64,000 bases of DNA from NCBI RefSeq assembly GCF_031119625.1, contig NZ_JAVHZV010000030.1, forward strand, positions 62,001-126,000, read 5' to 3'. The position numbers were made by a program, and so were the translations under genes. The DNA is from Pseudomonas sp. G34 (GTDB lineage Bacteria > Pseudomonadota > Gammaproteobacteria > Pseudomonadales > Pseudomonadaceae). This document shows, one piece after another, positions 1 through 8,406 of this stretch. The stretch's first letter is position 1, and each line of letters begins with the position of its first letter. The notes beneath the pieces were generated by a model. The model saw nothing but the letters and a program-made list of their open reading frames with translations, was not told the DNA's origin and did not search any database.

Positions 1-206
1 TTCTCTTGGGGTGGCGGCGCATCCATCAGGATCAGGCTGCGCCCGGCGGCCTCCCAGCGGAAATAACGGCGAAAACTGGCATCGCTGCTGGCCGGCTGCA
101 GCACGGCATCCGGCACCGCCCCCCAGCCTTTGGTAGCGAACAGGGCCTGCAGCTGCGGCGCGAGCCATTGCTGAAGGCGTTGCAGACGTACATCTTGATC
201 AGGCAT
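1..206 (-). CDS. amgK: N-acetylmuramate/N-acetylglucosamine kinase AmgK, N-terminal part (cut by window edge)
   Basis: Only the first 68 or so residues lie in the window; the reading frame starts at an ATG at 206 and runs off the left edge. The visible start MPDQDVRLQRLQQWLAP and the stretch SSDASFRRYFRW fit the aminoglycoside-phosphotransferase-like sugar kinase next to lptD in Pseudomonas. In that genus the enzyme phosphorylates the anomeric carbon of MurNAc or GlcNAc for cell wall recycling, upstream of murU. It is divergent from lptD, and the 124-bp gap presumably carries both promoters. The call rests on synteny and this short N-terminus. Confidence 0.75.
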   Translation of the reverse strand, partial: MPDQDVRLQRLQQWLAPQLQALFATKGWGAVPDAVLQPASSDASFRRYFRWEAAGRSLILMDAPPPQE

Positions 207-330
207 TGCAAGGGTCTCCGACGGCGCTAGCCGTTGCGCGGGTCATGCTTTATTATCCAGCATCTTTTTCAGCCCATCGAGAGGCGTGCGGCCCCTGGGC
301 CAAAAGCGCACAGGAAGCCCGGAAAACAAG

Positions 331-3096
331 ATGGCAGTAAAATACCCCGCTTTTCGCAAGAAATTCCCGCTTCTGGTAACGGGTGGCCTGTTGGCCCTGC
401 AGCCCTTCGCCAGCCCATTCGCCACCGCTGCCGAACAATTCGACTGCCAGGCATCGCCAACCGGCGGTTGGGCCTGTGCACCGAAATCCAGCAACGCCAA
501 CCTGCCGAGCCGGCCGACCCATACTGCCAACTCGGTCAGTGCGGGCACGGGTGCGACTGCTGCCGCCAAGCCTGATACCAAGGCTGCGCCGACGCAAGTG
601 ACCGAAGCCGGTGGCCGTGCCCTGGCCTCGCGCAGCGCCGACTACAGCCACCTGGACTGGGTACCGCGCGAGAAGCTGACCAGCGCACAGCTGGCGGAGA
701 TCGGCCCGGCCTGCTCCGGCGCCTACATCGAGCCCACCCGCCCGGGCATGAACGACACCACGCCGATGAGCGAAGCACCGATGTTCGTATCGGCCAAGGC
801 TTCGCGCTATCAGCAGGAAGAGCAGGTCGCGACCCTCGCCGGTGACGTGGTGGTGCGCCAGGCCGGCATGCAGGTCGAGGCCGACGAGGCCAACCTGCAC
901 CAGGCCGAGAACCGTGGCGAGCTGGTCGGCAACGTCCGCCTGCGCGACAAGGGCGCCCTGGTGGTCGGTGATCGTGGCGAGCTGCAACTGGACAACGGTG
1001 AAGCGCGCATCGATAACGCCGAGTACGTGATGCATGCCGCCCACGTACGCGGCAGCGCGGCTTACGCCAAGCGTGAAGAAACCGCGATCATCCGCCTCAA
1101 GGACGGTACCTATACCAGTTGCGAACCGGGCAGCAACGCCTGGCACCTGACCGGTAACAACATCACCCTGAACCCGGCCACCGGTTTCGGCACCGCGACC
1201 AACGTCACGCTGCGGGTCAAGGATTTCCCGGTGTTCTACACGCCGTACATCTATTTCCCGATCGACGACCGTCGCCAGTCCGGCTTCCTGCCGCCGAGCT
1301 TCGGCAGCTCGGGCAGCAACGGCCTGACCCTGCAGACCCCGTACTACTTCAACCTGGCGCCGAACTTCGACGCCACCCTGTACCCGACCTACATGGCCAA
1401 ACGCGGCCTGCTGCTCGAAGGCGAGTATCGCTACCTGACCCGCAACAGCGAAGGCCAGGTCGGCGCCGCCTACCTGGACGACCAGGAAGACGAACGCAAG
1501 CTGCAGTCGGACTACAAGGATCAGCGCTGGATGTACAGCTGGCAGCACAAGCAGGGGCTCAATGACCGCCTGCTGGCCGAGGTCGACTACACCGATATCA
1601 GCGACCCTTACTACTTCCAGGATCTGAAGACAGATCTGGGCATCGAAACGTCCACTTACGTCAATCAGCGCGGGACGCTGACCTGGCGCGGTGACAGCTA
1701 TACCGCACGACTCAATGCCCATGCTTATGAACTGGCCACCATCACGGATCTGACCCCCTATAACCGCCTGCCACAGATCACTCTGGACGGAAAGCTGCCC
1801 GTCGAGCCAGGCGGCCTGAATTTTACCTACGGAACTGAGTTGGTTCGCTTCGACCGCGATCTACGCAGCGGCAACTTTATTAACGAGGACGGTATTTCCG
1901 AAGGCCCGTGGTATGACGCCCGAGTACGCGGCCTGGCCCGTGCGAACGGCACACGCATGCACGTGGAGCCTGGTGTCAGCCTTCCGCTGGACTGGAGCTG
2001 GGGCTTTATCAAACCTCAGGTCAAATACCTGCAGACCAACTACGACCTTGATCTCGATCAGCAAGGCAAGAACTCCCTCCTCCCCGAGCAGAGCTATAGC
2101 AGTAGCCAAAACCGTGGCGTCGGCATGTTCAGCGTAGACAGCGGCCTGTACTTTGATCGCGATACCAACCTCTTCGGTCGAGAGGCACGGCAGACGTTGG
2201 AGCCACGCCTGTTCTACCTCTATGTGCCGGAAGAAGATCAAACAGATATTCCAGTGTTCGACAGCGGCGAGAGCACCTTCAACTACGCCTCGCTGTGGCG
2301 CGAGAACCGCTTCAGTGGCAAGGATCGTATCGGCGACGAGAACAAGATCTCGCTTGGCGTGACCAGCCGCTGGATCGAGCCGAATGGCTTCGAGCGTCAG
2401 CGCTTCAGCATCGGCCAGGCCTTCTATTTCGAAGACCGCAAGGTGCAGATGCCCGGTATCGACTATCGTGAACGCGATGACGCGCAGTCATCTGTCTCGC
2501 CTTATGCCCTGGAATACATGTACCGCTACAACCAGGACTGGCGCTTCACCTCGGACTTCAACTGGGACCCGGATGCACACCGCACCCGCTCCGGCAGCGC
2601 CATGTTCCACTACCAGCCGGCCGACAACCCGCGCAAGGTGGTCAATGCCGGCTATCGCTATCGTAACGATTCCATTCGCTATGACCAGAGCACCGGTCGC
2701 TGGGGCTTTGGAAGCGACTACGGGGTTGAAGGCAATCCTAATTTCATCAAGAACTACTACAAGATCAGCCAGCATGACTTCTCGGTCATCTGGCCTATCG
2801 GCCCGCAGTGGAGCCTGATCTCGCGCTGGCAGTACGACTACGGCCGCAACCGCACTCTGGAAGCCTTTGGTGGCTTCGAATACGACAGCTGCTGCTGGAA
2901 GCTGCGCGTCATCAACCGCTACTGGATCGACTACGACGAGGTCAGCCTCAACCCCTCGCGCAACGACGAGCCAGACAGCGGTATCTTCCTGCAGATCGTC
3001 CTCAAAGGCCTGGGTGGCGTGACTGGCAACAACGTTGAGACATTCCTCGACCAAGGCATTCAAGGTTACCGTGAACGTGAAGAGCAAGCTCGCTGA
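331..3096 (+). CDS. lptD: LPS-assembly outer membrane protein LptD
   Basis: 921-residue outer membrane beta-barrel that, with LptE, inserts lipopolysaccharide into the outer leaflet. The ATG at 331 (MAVKYPAFRKKFPL) was chosen over an upstream in-frame ATG at 286 because it matches the P. aeruginosa start and gives a normal signal peptide ending near ATAAEQ. Two cysteines sit just after cleavage (FDCQ, WACAP) and a CC pair lies near the C-terminus (DSCCWKL), the set that forms the essential interdomain disulfides. An OstA-like periplasmic domain (roughly residues 150-280) precedes the barrel. It is longer than the E. coli protein because of the N-terminal Pseudomonas insertion. surA overlaps its 3' end. 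Confidence 0.96.
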   Translation: MAVKYPAFRKKFPLLVTGGLLALQPFASPFATAAEQFDCQASPTGGWACAPKSSNANLPSRPTHTANSVSAGTGATAAAKPDTKAAPTQVTEAGGRALASRSADYSHLDWVPREKLTSAQLAEIGPACSGAYIEPTRPGMNDTTPMSEAPMFVSAKASRYQQEEQVATLAGDVVVRQAGMQVEADEANLHQAENRGELVGNVRLRDKGALVVGDRGELQLDNGEARIDNAEYVMHAAHVRGSAAYAKREETAIIRLKDGTYTSCEPGSNAWHLTGNNITLNPATGFGTATNVTLRVKDFPVFYTPYIYFPIDDRRQSGFLPPSFGSSGSNGLTLQTPYYFNLAPNFDATLYPTYMAKRGLLLEGEYRYLTRNSEGQVGAAYLDDQEDERKLQSDYKDQRWMYSWQHKQGLNDRLLAEVDYTDISDPYYFQDLKTDLGIETSTYVNQRGTLTWRGDSYTARLNAHAYELATITDLTPYNRLPQITLDGKLPVEPGGLNFTYGTELVRFDRDLRSGNFINEDGISEGPWYDARVRGLARANGTRMHVEPGVSLPLDWSWGFIKPQVKYLQTNYDLDLDQQGKNSLLPEQSYSSSQNRGVGMFSVDSGLYFDRDTNLFGREARQTLEPRLFYLYVPEEDQTDIPVFDSGESTFNYASLWRENRFSGKDRIGDENKISLGVTSRWIEPNGFERQRFSIGQAFYFEDRKVQMPGIDYRERDDAQSSVSPYALEYMYRYNQDWRFTSDFNWDPDAHRTRSGSAMFHYQPADNPRKVVNAGYRYRNDSIRYDQSTGRWGFGSDYGVEGNPNFIKNYYKISQHDFSVIWPIGPQWSLISRWQYDYGRNRTLEAFGGFEYDSCCWKLRVINRYWIDYDEVSLNPSRNDEPDSGIFLQIVLKGLGGVTGNNVETFLDQGIQGYREREEQAR

Positions 3097-4372
3097 GTGC
3101 GTGCGCCCGCTGCTGCTGGGCGCACTGTTTCTGGGTACCGCGGCGCACGCCGATGTACAACCTCTCAACCGCGTGGTGGCGATCGTCGATAACGACGTGA
3201 TCATGCAGACCCAGCTCGACGCCCGGGTGCGCGAGGTGCAACAGACCATCGCCAAGCGCGGCGCCGAAGTGCCGCCGGCCAATGTGCTGACCCAGCAGGT
3301 GCTGGATCGTCTGATCCTGGAGAACATCCAGCTGCAGATGGGCGAGCGCTCCGGCATTCGCATCAGCGACGAAGAGCTCAACCAGGCCATGGCCACCATT
3401 GCCCAGCGCAACGGCATGACCATCGAGCAGTTCCGCGACGCCCTGGCGAAGGACGGCCTGTCGTTCAACGACGCCCGCGATCAGGTGTCCCGCGAGATGA
3501 TCATCAGCCGTGTGCGCCAGCGCCGCGTGGCCGAGCGCATCCAGGTCACCGAGCAGGAAGTGAAGAACTTCCTCGCCTCCGACCTGGGCAAGATGCAGTT
3601 GTCCGAAGAGTTCCGGCTGGCCAATATCGTCATCCCGGTGCAGGAAGACGCCTCCTCCGATGCCCTGCAAGCCGCCGAGCGCCGCGCCCGGGACATTTAC
3701 CAGCAAGCGCGCCAGGGCGCCGATTTCGGCCAACTGGCGATTGCCAACTCGGCCAGTGAAACCGCGCTGGACGGCGGTGACATGGGCTGGCGCAAGGCGG
3801 CGCAACTGCCGCCGCCATTCGACAGCATGATCAGCGCCATGGGCGTGGGCGACGTCACCGAGCCAATCCGCACCCCAGGTGGTTTCATCCTCCTCAAGGT
3901 GCTGGAGAAGCGTGGCGGTGAGGCGGCGGCGGTGCGTGAGGAAGTCAACGTACGCCACATCCTGATCAAGCCGAGCGAAATCCGTACCGACGCGGAAGCC
4001 AAGGTGCTCGCCGAACGCCTGTATCAGCGCATCGAGTCCGGGGAAGATTTCGCCGAACTGGCGAAGAACTTCTCCGAAGACCCGGGTTCGGCCCTCAACG
4101 GCGGCAGCCTCAACTGGATCGACCCGAACGCCCTGGTGCCGGAGTTCCGCGAGGTGATGAACAACACCGCCAGCGGCGAAGTGTCCAAGCCGTTCAAGAG
4201 CCAGTTCGGCTGGCACGTGCTGCAGGTCATGGGTCGCCGCGCCACCGACAGCAGCGAGCAGATGCGCGAACAACAGGCGCTCAACCTGCTGCGCAACCGC
4301 AAGTACGAAGAAGAGCTGCAAACCTGGCTGCGTCAGATCCGCGACGAAGCCTATGTGGAAATCAAGCTGTAA
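3071..4372 (+). CDS. surA: Periplasmic peptidyl-prolyl isomerase / chaperone SurA
   Basis: Periplasmic chaperone that helps fold outer membrane proteins, including LptD encoded just upstream. Visible parts: signal peptide (hydrophobic LLLGALFLGTAAHA), an N-terminal SurA domain (NRVVAIVDNDVIMQ), and two parvulin repeats, the second clear at VRHILIKPSEI and FGWHVLQV. Start choice is uncertain. GTG 3071 has AAGG five bases upstream (433 aa); GTG 3077 matches the P. aeruginosa length; an ATG exists at 3035. All three overlap the lptD end, so the two genes are translationally close. A Rho-independent terminator follows the stop. Confidence 0.95.
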   Translation: MNVKSKLAECVRPLLLGALFLGTAAHADVQPLNRVVAIVDNDVIMQTQLDARVREVQQTIAKRGAEVPPANVLTQQVLDRLILENIQLQMGERSGIRISDEELNQAMATIAQRNGMTIEQFRDALAKDGLSFNDARDQVSREMIISRVRQRRVAERIQVTEQEVKNFLASDLGKMQLSEEFRLANIVIPVQEDASSDALQAAERRARDIYQQARQGADFGQLAIANSASETALDGGDMGWRKAAQLPPPFDSMISAMGVGDVTEPIRTPGGFILLKVLEKRGGEAAAVREEVNVRHILIKPSEIRTDAEAKVLAERLYQRIESGEDFAELAKNFSEDPGSALNGGSLNWIDPNALVPEFREVMNNTASGEVSKPFKSQFGWHVLQVMGRRATDSSEQMREQQALNLLRNRKYEEELQTWLRQIRDEAYVEIKL

Positions 4373-4392
4373 CCCAGCCTGAATGCCACCAG

Positions 4393-4417
4393 AGCCCGGC
4401 CCAGCGCCGGGCTTTTT
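4393..4417 (+). terminator. Rho-independent terminator after surA
   Basis: Perfect 8-bp stem AGCCCGGC/GCCGGGCT with a 5-base loop, followed by five T. It ends 50 bases before pdxA, so pdxA probably relies on its own promoter or on readthrough. Confidence 0.85.
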
Positions 4418-4466
4418 CATTTATGCCTGGGCTAGAATCACGCTCGCCCGCCCTGGAGACCGGATC

Positions 4467-5465
4467 ATGCCCGATAGCCTGCGCTTCGCCCTCACCCCTG
4501 GAGAACCTGCCGGCATCGGCCCGGATCTATGCCTGTTGCTTGCCCGCCAGCAGCAGGCCCATGCGCTGGTCTGCATCGCCAGCCGCGCCCTGCTGCAGGC
4601 GCGCGCGGCGCAACTGGGGCTGGCGATCAGCCTGCTCGACAGCGGCCCCGGCGCCTGGCCCCGGCACCCCGCGCCAGCTGGCAGCCTGTACGTTTGGGAT
4701 ACCCCCCTCGGCGAGCCGGTGGTCAGCGGCCAGCTGAGCAAAGCCAATGCCGCCTACGTCCTGCAAACCCTCACCCGGGCGACCCAGGGCTGCCTGGACG
4801 GCAGCTTCGCCGGGCTGGTCACCGCCCCGGTGCACAAGGGCATCATCAACGAAGCGGGCATGGCGTTCTCCGGCCATACCGAATTTCTCGCCGACCTGAC
4901 CGCCACCCCCCAGGTGGTGATGATGCTGGCAACCCAGGGGCTCAGGGTCGCCCTGGTCACCACCCACCTGCCGCTCAAGGACGTGGCCAGCGCCATCACC
5001 GTCGAGCGCCTGCAACGGGTGACGCGCATCCTGCACGCCGACCTGCGCGACAAGTTCGGCATTGCCAAGCCACGCATCCTGGTCTGCGGCCTCAATCCCC
5101 ATGCCGGTGAAGGCGGTCACCTGGGGCGCGAGGAGACCGAGATCATCGAGCCTGCGCTGCAGCAACTGCGTGCCGAAGGCATGCAACTGATCGGCCCGCT
5201 GCCTGCCGACACGCTGTTCACTCCCAAGCACCTGGAGCACTGCGATGCGGTGCTCGCCATGTATCACGACCAGGGCCTGCCGGTGCTCAAGTACAAGGGC
5301 TTTGGCGCGGCGGTGAACGTTACCCTGGGCCTGCCGATCATCCGCACCTCGGTCGACCACGGCACCGCGCTGGATCTTGCCGGTACCGGGCGCATCGACT
5401 GCGGCAGCCTGCAGGTTGCCCTGGAAACCGCCTACGAGATGGCGCACAGTCGTGGTGCCCGATGA
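4467..5465 (+). CDS. pdxA: 4-hydroxythreonine-4-phosphate dehydrogenase PdxA
   Basis: 332-residue cytoplasmic enzyme of pyridoxal phosphate synthesis; oxidises 4-phosphohydroxy-L-threonine with NAD+. The start ATG at 4467 (MPDSLRFALTPGEPAGIGPD) follows a GGAG and matches the family; the upstream in-frame extension crosses the surA terminator and was rejected. The signature TPGEPAGIGPDL, the GHTEFLA metal-binding region, and the MYHDQGLPVLKY and NVTLGLPIIRTSVDHGTA stretches are all intact. It lies in the usual surA-pdxA-rsmA order. Confidence 0.96.
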   Translation: MPDSLRFALTPGEPAGIGPDLCLLLARQQQAHALVCIASRALLQARAAQLGLAISLLDSGPGAWPRHPAPAGSLYVWDTPLGEPVVSGQLSKANAAYVLQTLTRATQGCLDGSFAGLVTAPVHKGIINEAGMAFSGHTEFLADLTATPQVVMMLATQGLRVALVTTHLPLKDVASAITVERLQRVTRILHADLRDKFGIAKPRILVCGLNPHAGEGGHLGREETEIIEPALQQLRAEGMQLIGPLPADTLFTPKHLEHCDAVLAMYHDQGLPVLKYKGFGAAVNVTLGLPIIRTSVDHGTALDLAGTGRIDCGSLQVALETAYEMAHSRGAR

Positions 5466-5591
5466 GCCAGCTGCCACTGGCGGCGAGCGGCGCCGCTCGA
5501 CAGGCGTTCCCTGCTAAACTGCGCCTTTTCGCCTGATCGCTTTACGCGCTTGCTTGATGCTTGCAGCTTGAAGCCTGGAGCTGCTTTTCAG

Positions 5592-6404
5592 ATGTCCGAG
5601 CCTTACCAACACCGCGCGCGCAAGCGCTTCGGCCAGAACTTCCTCCATGATGCCGGGGTGATTCACCGCATCCTGCGCGCCATCCATGCCCGCGAGGGCG
5701 AGCACCTGCTGGAGATCGGCCCGGGCCAGGGCGCACTCACCGAGGGCCTGCTCAACAGTGGCGCGCAACTCGACGTGATCGAGCTGGACCTGGACCTGAT
5801 CCCGATCCTGCAAGCCAAGTTCGCGGGCGAGCCGCGCTTTCGCCTGAACCAGGGCGATGCCTTGAAGTTCGACTTCAATAGCCTGCAAGCAGCGCCGAAC
5901 AGCCTGCGGGTGGTCGGCAACCTGCCTTACAACATCTCCACGCCGCTGATTTTCCACCTGCTGAACAACGCCCAGCTGATCCGCGACATGCACTTCATGC
6001 TGCAGAAGGAAGTGGTCGAGCGCCTGGCGGCAGGCCCGGGGGGCGGCGACTGGGGGCGGCTGTCGATCATGGTGCAGTACCACTGCCAGGTAGAGCACCT
6101 GTTCAACGTTGGCCCCGGCGCGTTCAACCCACCGCCCAAGGTCGATTCGGCGATCGTGCGCCTGGTGCCCCATCAGGTGCTGCCGCACCCGGCCAAGGAT
6201 CACCGCCTGCTCGAACGGGTGGTACGCGAAGCCTTCAACCAGCGCCGCAAGACGCTGCGCAACACCCTCAAGGCGCTGCTGCCGGCCAGCGAGATCGAGG
6301 CGGCCGACGTCGATGGCAGCCTGCGCCCGGAGCAACTGGACCTGGCCGCCTTCGTGCGCCTGGCCGACCGGCTCGCGCTGCAACCAGAACCCACGTCCCC
6401 CTGA
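5592..6404 (+). CDS. rsmA: 16S rRNA dimethyladenosine transferase RsmA (KsgA)
   Basis: 270-residue S-adenosylmethionine-dependent enzyme that dimethylates two adjacent adenines near the 3' end of 16S rRNA. Motifs seen: KRFGQNFL at the N-terminus, the SAM-binding LLEIGPGQGALTEGL, and the catalytic NLPYNIS. The ATG at 5592 (MSEPYQHRARKRFG) fits the family; an in-frame ATG at 5550 would add 14 unlikely residues. The gap from pdxA holds a perfect 16-bp palindrome (CGAGCGGCGCCGCTCG, 5484-5499) and a TAAACT that could be a -10 element. Confidence 0.97.
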   Translation: MSEPYQHRARKRFGQNFLHDAGVIHRILRAIHAREGEHLLEIGPGQGALTEGLLNSGAQLDVIELDLDLIPILQAKFAGEPRFRLNQGDALKFDFNSLQAAPNSLRVVGNLPYNISTPLIFHLLNNAQLIRDMHFMLQKEVVERLAAGPGGGDWGRLSIMVQYHCQVEHLFNVGPGAFNPPPKVDSAIVRLVPHQVLPHPAKDHRLLERVVREAFNQRRKTLRNTLKALLPASEIEAADVDGSLRPEQLDLAAFVRLADRLALQPEPTSP

Positions 6405-6418
6405 CTTATCGAGTGCCC

Positions 6419-6799
6419 ATGTCCGACCCTCGCTACCAGATCGACGTCACCATCGTCACCCGCTACCTGCCGGAGCAGTCGCAACCCGAGCACAGCCGTT
6501 TTGCCTTTGCCTATGACGTAACCATCCGCAACAGCGGTGAGCTGCCCGCCCAGCTGCTGGCGCGCCACTGGGTGATCACCGATGGCAATGGCCAGGTTCA
6601 GGAAGTGCGTGGCGCCGGCGTAGTCGGTGAACAGCCGCTGATCGCCCCCGGTGAAAGCCATCGCTACAGCAGCGGCACGCTAATGGCCACCCAGGTCGGC
6701 ACCATGCAGGGCAGCTATCAGATGCTGGCTGACGATGGTCAGCGCTTCGACGCACCGATCGCGCCCTTCCGCCTCGCTGTCCCGGGGGCCCTGCACTGA
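6419..6799 (+). CDS. apaG: ApaG domain protein (Co2+/Mg2+ efflux-associated)
   Basis: 126 residues with the single ApaG/DUF525 beta-sandwich fold (YQIDVTIVTRYLPEQSQPE near the N-terminus, MQGSYQM near the C-terminus). Its biochemical role is not settled; it is linked to divalent cation resistance and is always next to apaH in this genus. The ATG at 6419 was preferred over a GTG two codons earlier. Its TGA shares one base with the apaH start, so the pair is translationally coupled. Confidence 0.95.
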   Translation: MSDPRYQIDVTIVTRYLPEQSQPEHSRFAFAYDVTIRNSGELPAQLLARHWVITDGNGQVQEVRGAGVVGEQPLIAPGESHRYSSGTLMATQVGTMQGSYQMLADDGQRFDAPIAPFRLAVPGALH

Positions 6800-7623
6800 T
6801 GGCGACCTATGCCGTCGGCGACCTGCAGGGCTGCCTGAAACCGCTGCAGTGCCTGCTCGAGCGCGTGGCCTTCGATCCTGCCCACGACCGGCTATGGCTG
6901 GTCGGTGATCTGGTCAACCGCGGCCCAGCGTCCCTGGAGACCTTGCGCTTTCTCTACGGCATGCGCGAGGCGCTGGTCTGCGTGCTGGGCAATCATGACC
7001 TGCACCTGCTCGCCGCCTCGCGCAATATCGAGCGCCTCAAGCGCGGTGACACCCTGCGCGAGATCCTCGAGGCTCCGGACCGCGCCGAGCTGCTCGAGTG
7101 GCTGCGCCAGCAGAAGCTGCTGCATTACGACGAACAGCGCGATACCGTCCTGGTGCATGCCGGCATACCGCCGCAATGGAACATCGGCAAGGCACTGCGC
7201 CGCGCCGCCGAAGTCGAGCATGCGCTGCGCGACGATGCGCTCTATCCGATGTTTCTCGATGGCATGTACGGCAACGAGCCGGCACGCTGGGACAAGGAAC
7301 TGCACGGTATCGCCCGCCTGCGGGTGATCACCAACTATTTCACCCGCATGCGTTTCTGCACGGCAGACGGCACCCTGGACCTGAAGAGCAAGGAAGGCCT
7401 GGACACCGCACCACCCGGCTATCTCCCCTGGTTCAGCCACCCGCAGCGCAAGGCCCGTAACCAGAAGATCATCTTCGGCCACTGGGCAGCCCTGGAAGGT
7501 CACTGCGACGAGCCCGGGGTGTTCGCCCTGGATTCGGGCTGCGTGTGGGGCGGCAGCATGACCCTGATGAACATCGACAGCGGCGAATACCATCACTGCG
7601 ACTGTAGCGAGGAAACAGCATGA
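6799..7623 (+). CDS. apaH: Symmetrical bis(5'-nucleosyl)-tetraphosphatase ApaH
   Basis: 274-residue metallophosphoesterase that splits Ap4A into two ADP; it also removes Np4 caps from RNA in other bacteria. Conserved metal-site motifs are visible: VGDLQGC, VGDLVNRGP, LGNHDLHL, LVHAGIPPQW and IFGHWAALEG. The N-terminus overlaps apaG by one base and the stop overlaps the glpE ATG (ATGA), giving an apaG-apaH-glpE string with no gaps. Confidence 0.97.
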   Translation: MATYAVGDLQGCLKPLQCLLERVAFDPAHDRLWLVGDLVNRGPASLETLRFLYGMREALVCVLGNHDLHLLAASRNIERLKRGDTLREILEAPDRAELLEWLRQQKLLHYDEQRDTVLVHAGIPPQWNIGKALRRAAEVEHALRDDALYPMFLDGMYGNEPARWDKELHGIARLRVITNYFTRMRFCTADGTLDLKSKEGLDTAPPGYLPWFSHPQRKARNQKIIFGHWAALEGHCDEPGVFALDSGCVWGGSMTLMNIDSGEYHHCDCSEETA

Positions 7624-7949
7624 GCGAGTTCAAACGCATCCCCCCTGAACAGGCCCAGGCACTGCGCGAGAAAGGTGCCGTGGTCGTCGACATCCGCGAT
7701 CCGCAAAGCTTTGCCGCCGGCCACATCAGCGGCGCCCAGCACCTGGACAACTACTCCCTGCCGGACTTCATCGCCAAGGCCGATATGGATGGCCCGGTAA
7801 TCGTTGCCTGCTACCACGGCAACTCCAGCCAGAGCGCCGCGGCCTATCTGGTCGGTCAGGGCTTCTCCGACGTGTACAGCCTCGACGGCGGCTTCGAGCT
7901 GTGGCGCAGCACCTACCCGCAGGACACCGAGTCCAGCCAGGCGGACTGA
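7620..7949 (+). CDS. glpE: Thiosulfate sulfurtransferase GlpE (single-domain rhodanese)
   Basis: 109-residue rhodanese that transfers sulfane sulfur from thiosulfate to an acceptor such as cyanide or thioredoxin. The active-site loop CYHGNSSQSA carries the catalytic cysteine at about residue 62, and VDIRDPQSFAAGHI is the usual N-terminal rhodanese motif. Length matches the E. coli protein (108). The start overlaps the apaH stop by four bases. It ends the operon; no clear terminator follows. Confidence 0.94.
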   Translation: MSEFKRIPPEQAQALREKGAVVVDIRDPQSFAAGHISGAQHLDNYSLPDFIAKADMDGPVIVACYHGNSSQSAAAYLVGQGFSDVYSLDGGFELWRSTYPQDTESSQAD

Positions 7950-8406
7950 AACGACGCCGGCCATCGCCCCACTCGCCGCGATGGCCGGTCATAAATATTT
8001 TCCCAGGCCAGCCCCCCGCCAATACTGGCTTTGGCAGCCAGTGCAGGGTTGCAATGACGCTTAGCACGGCAATTGCACCTTGATCTTGCCGATTACCAAC
8101 TATCCTTGTTCTAGGCCATCCCAATTCAGGTAGCCGGCCAACCGGCCGAACGGGCCATCGGTACTCACCTTCAGCAGCCAGCCAGAACCACGCAACACAG
8201 GGTCAGGCGGGAGAAGGCAGCCGATACGCCATGCAGGGTAAGCATGGCGGCTGTCCTTGAACCTGCCATGCCACGGACAGGCCGACCTTGAGGTTCTGAC
8301 TGACTACGGGGTGTTGGGGGATTCACCTCGGTAGCGCAAGCGCCGAGTCTGCATGCACCCGCTCGACCGATCCCGGCCGGCTCCAAGTATCGAGCGAGGT
8401 GAAGTC
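7950..8406 (+). other. 457-bp gap/leader before yeaG
   Basis: No convincing gene. It should contain the yeaG promoter. A CTATCCT near 8098 resembles a stationary-phase (RpoS) -10 element, weakly supported. I looked for a sigma-54 -24/-12 pair with correct spacing and found none. The 3' half contains a cluster of alternative inverted repeats (8227-8280), listed separately. A GAGGTG ribosome site sits before the yeaG ATG. Confidence 0.5.
8227..8280 (+). promoter_or_regulatory. Overlapping, mutually exclusive hairpins in the yeaG leader
   Basis: CGCCATGC (8227-8234) pairs perfectly with GCATGGCG (8242-8249) over a 7-base loop. The same GCATGGC (8242-8248) can instead pair with GCCATGC (8265-8271). 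CTGTCC (8251-8256) can pair with GGACAG (8275-8280), interleaved with the second option. This is a switch-like or pseudoknot-capable arrangement about 130 bases before yeaG. That it is transcribed is inferred. Confidence 0.4.

Noticed and set aside
253..1722. 489-residue frame antisense to lptD
   Set aside because: Shadow of a high-GC gene in another frame; no recognisable family, and lptD is certain.
7950..8406. Sigma-54 promoter for yeaG
   Set aside because: GG and GC pairs near 8027-8055 do not have the required 10-base separation.
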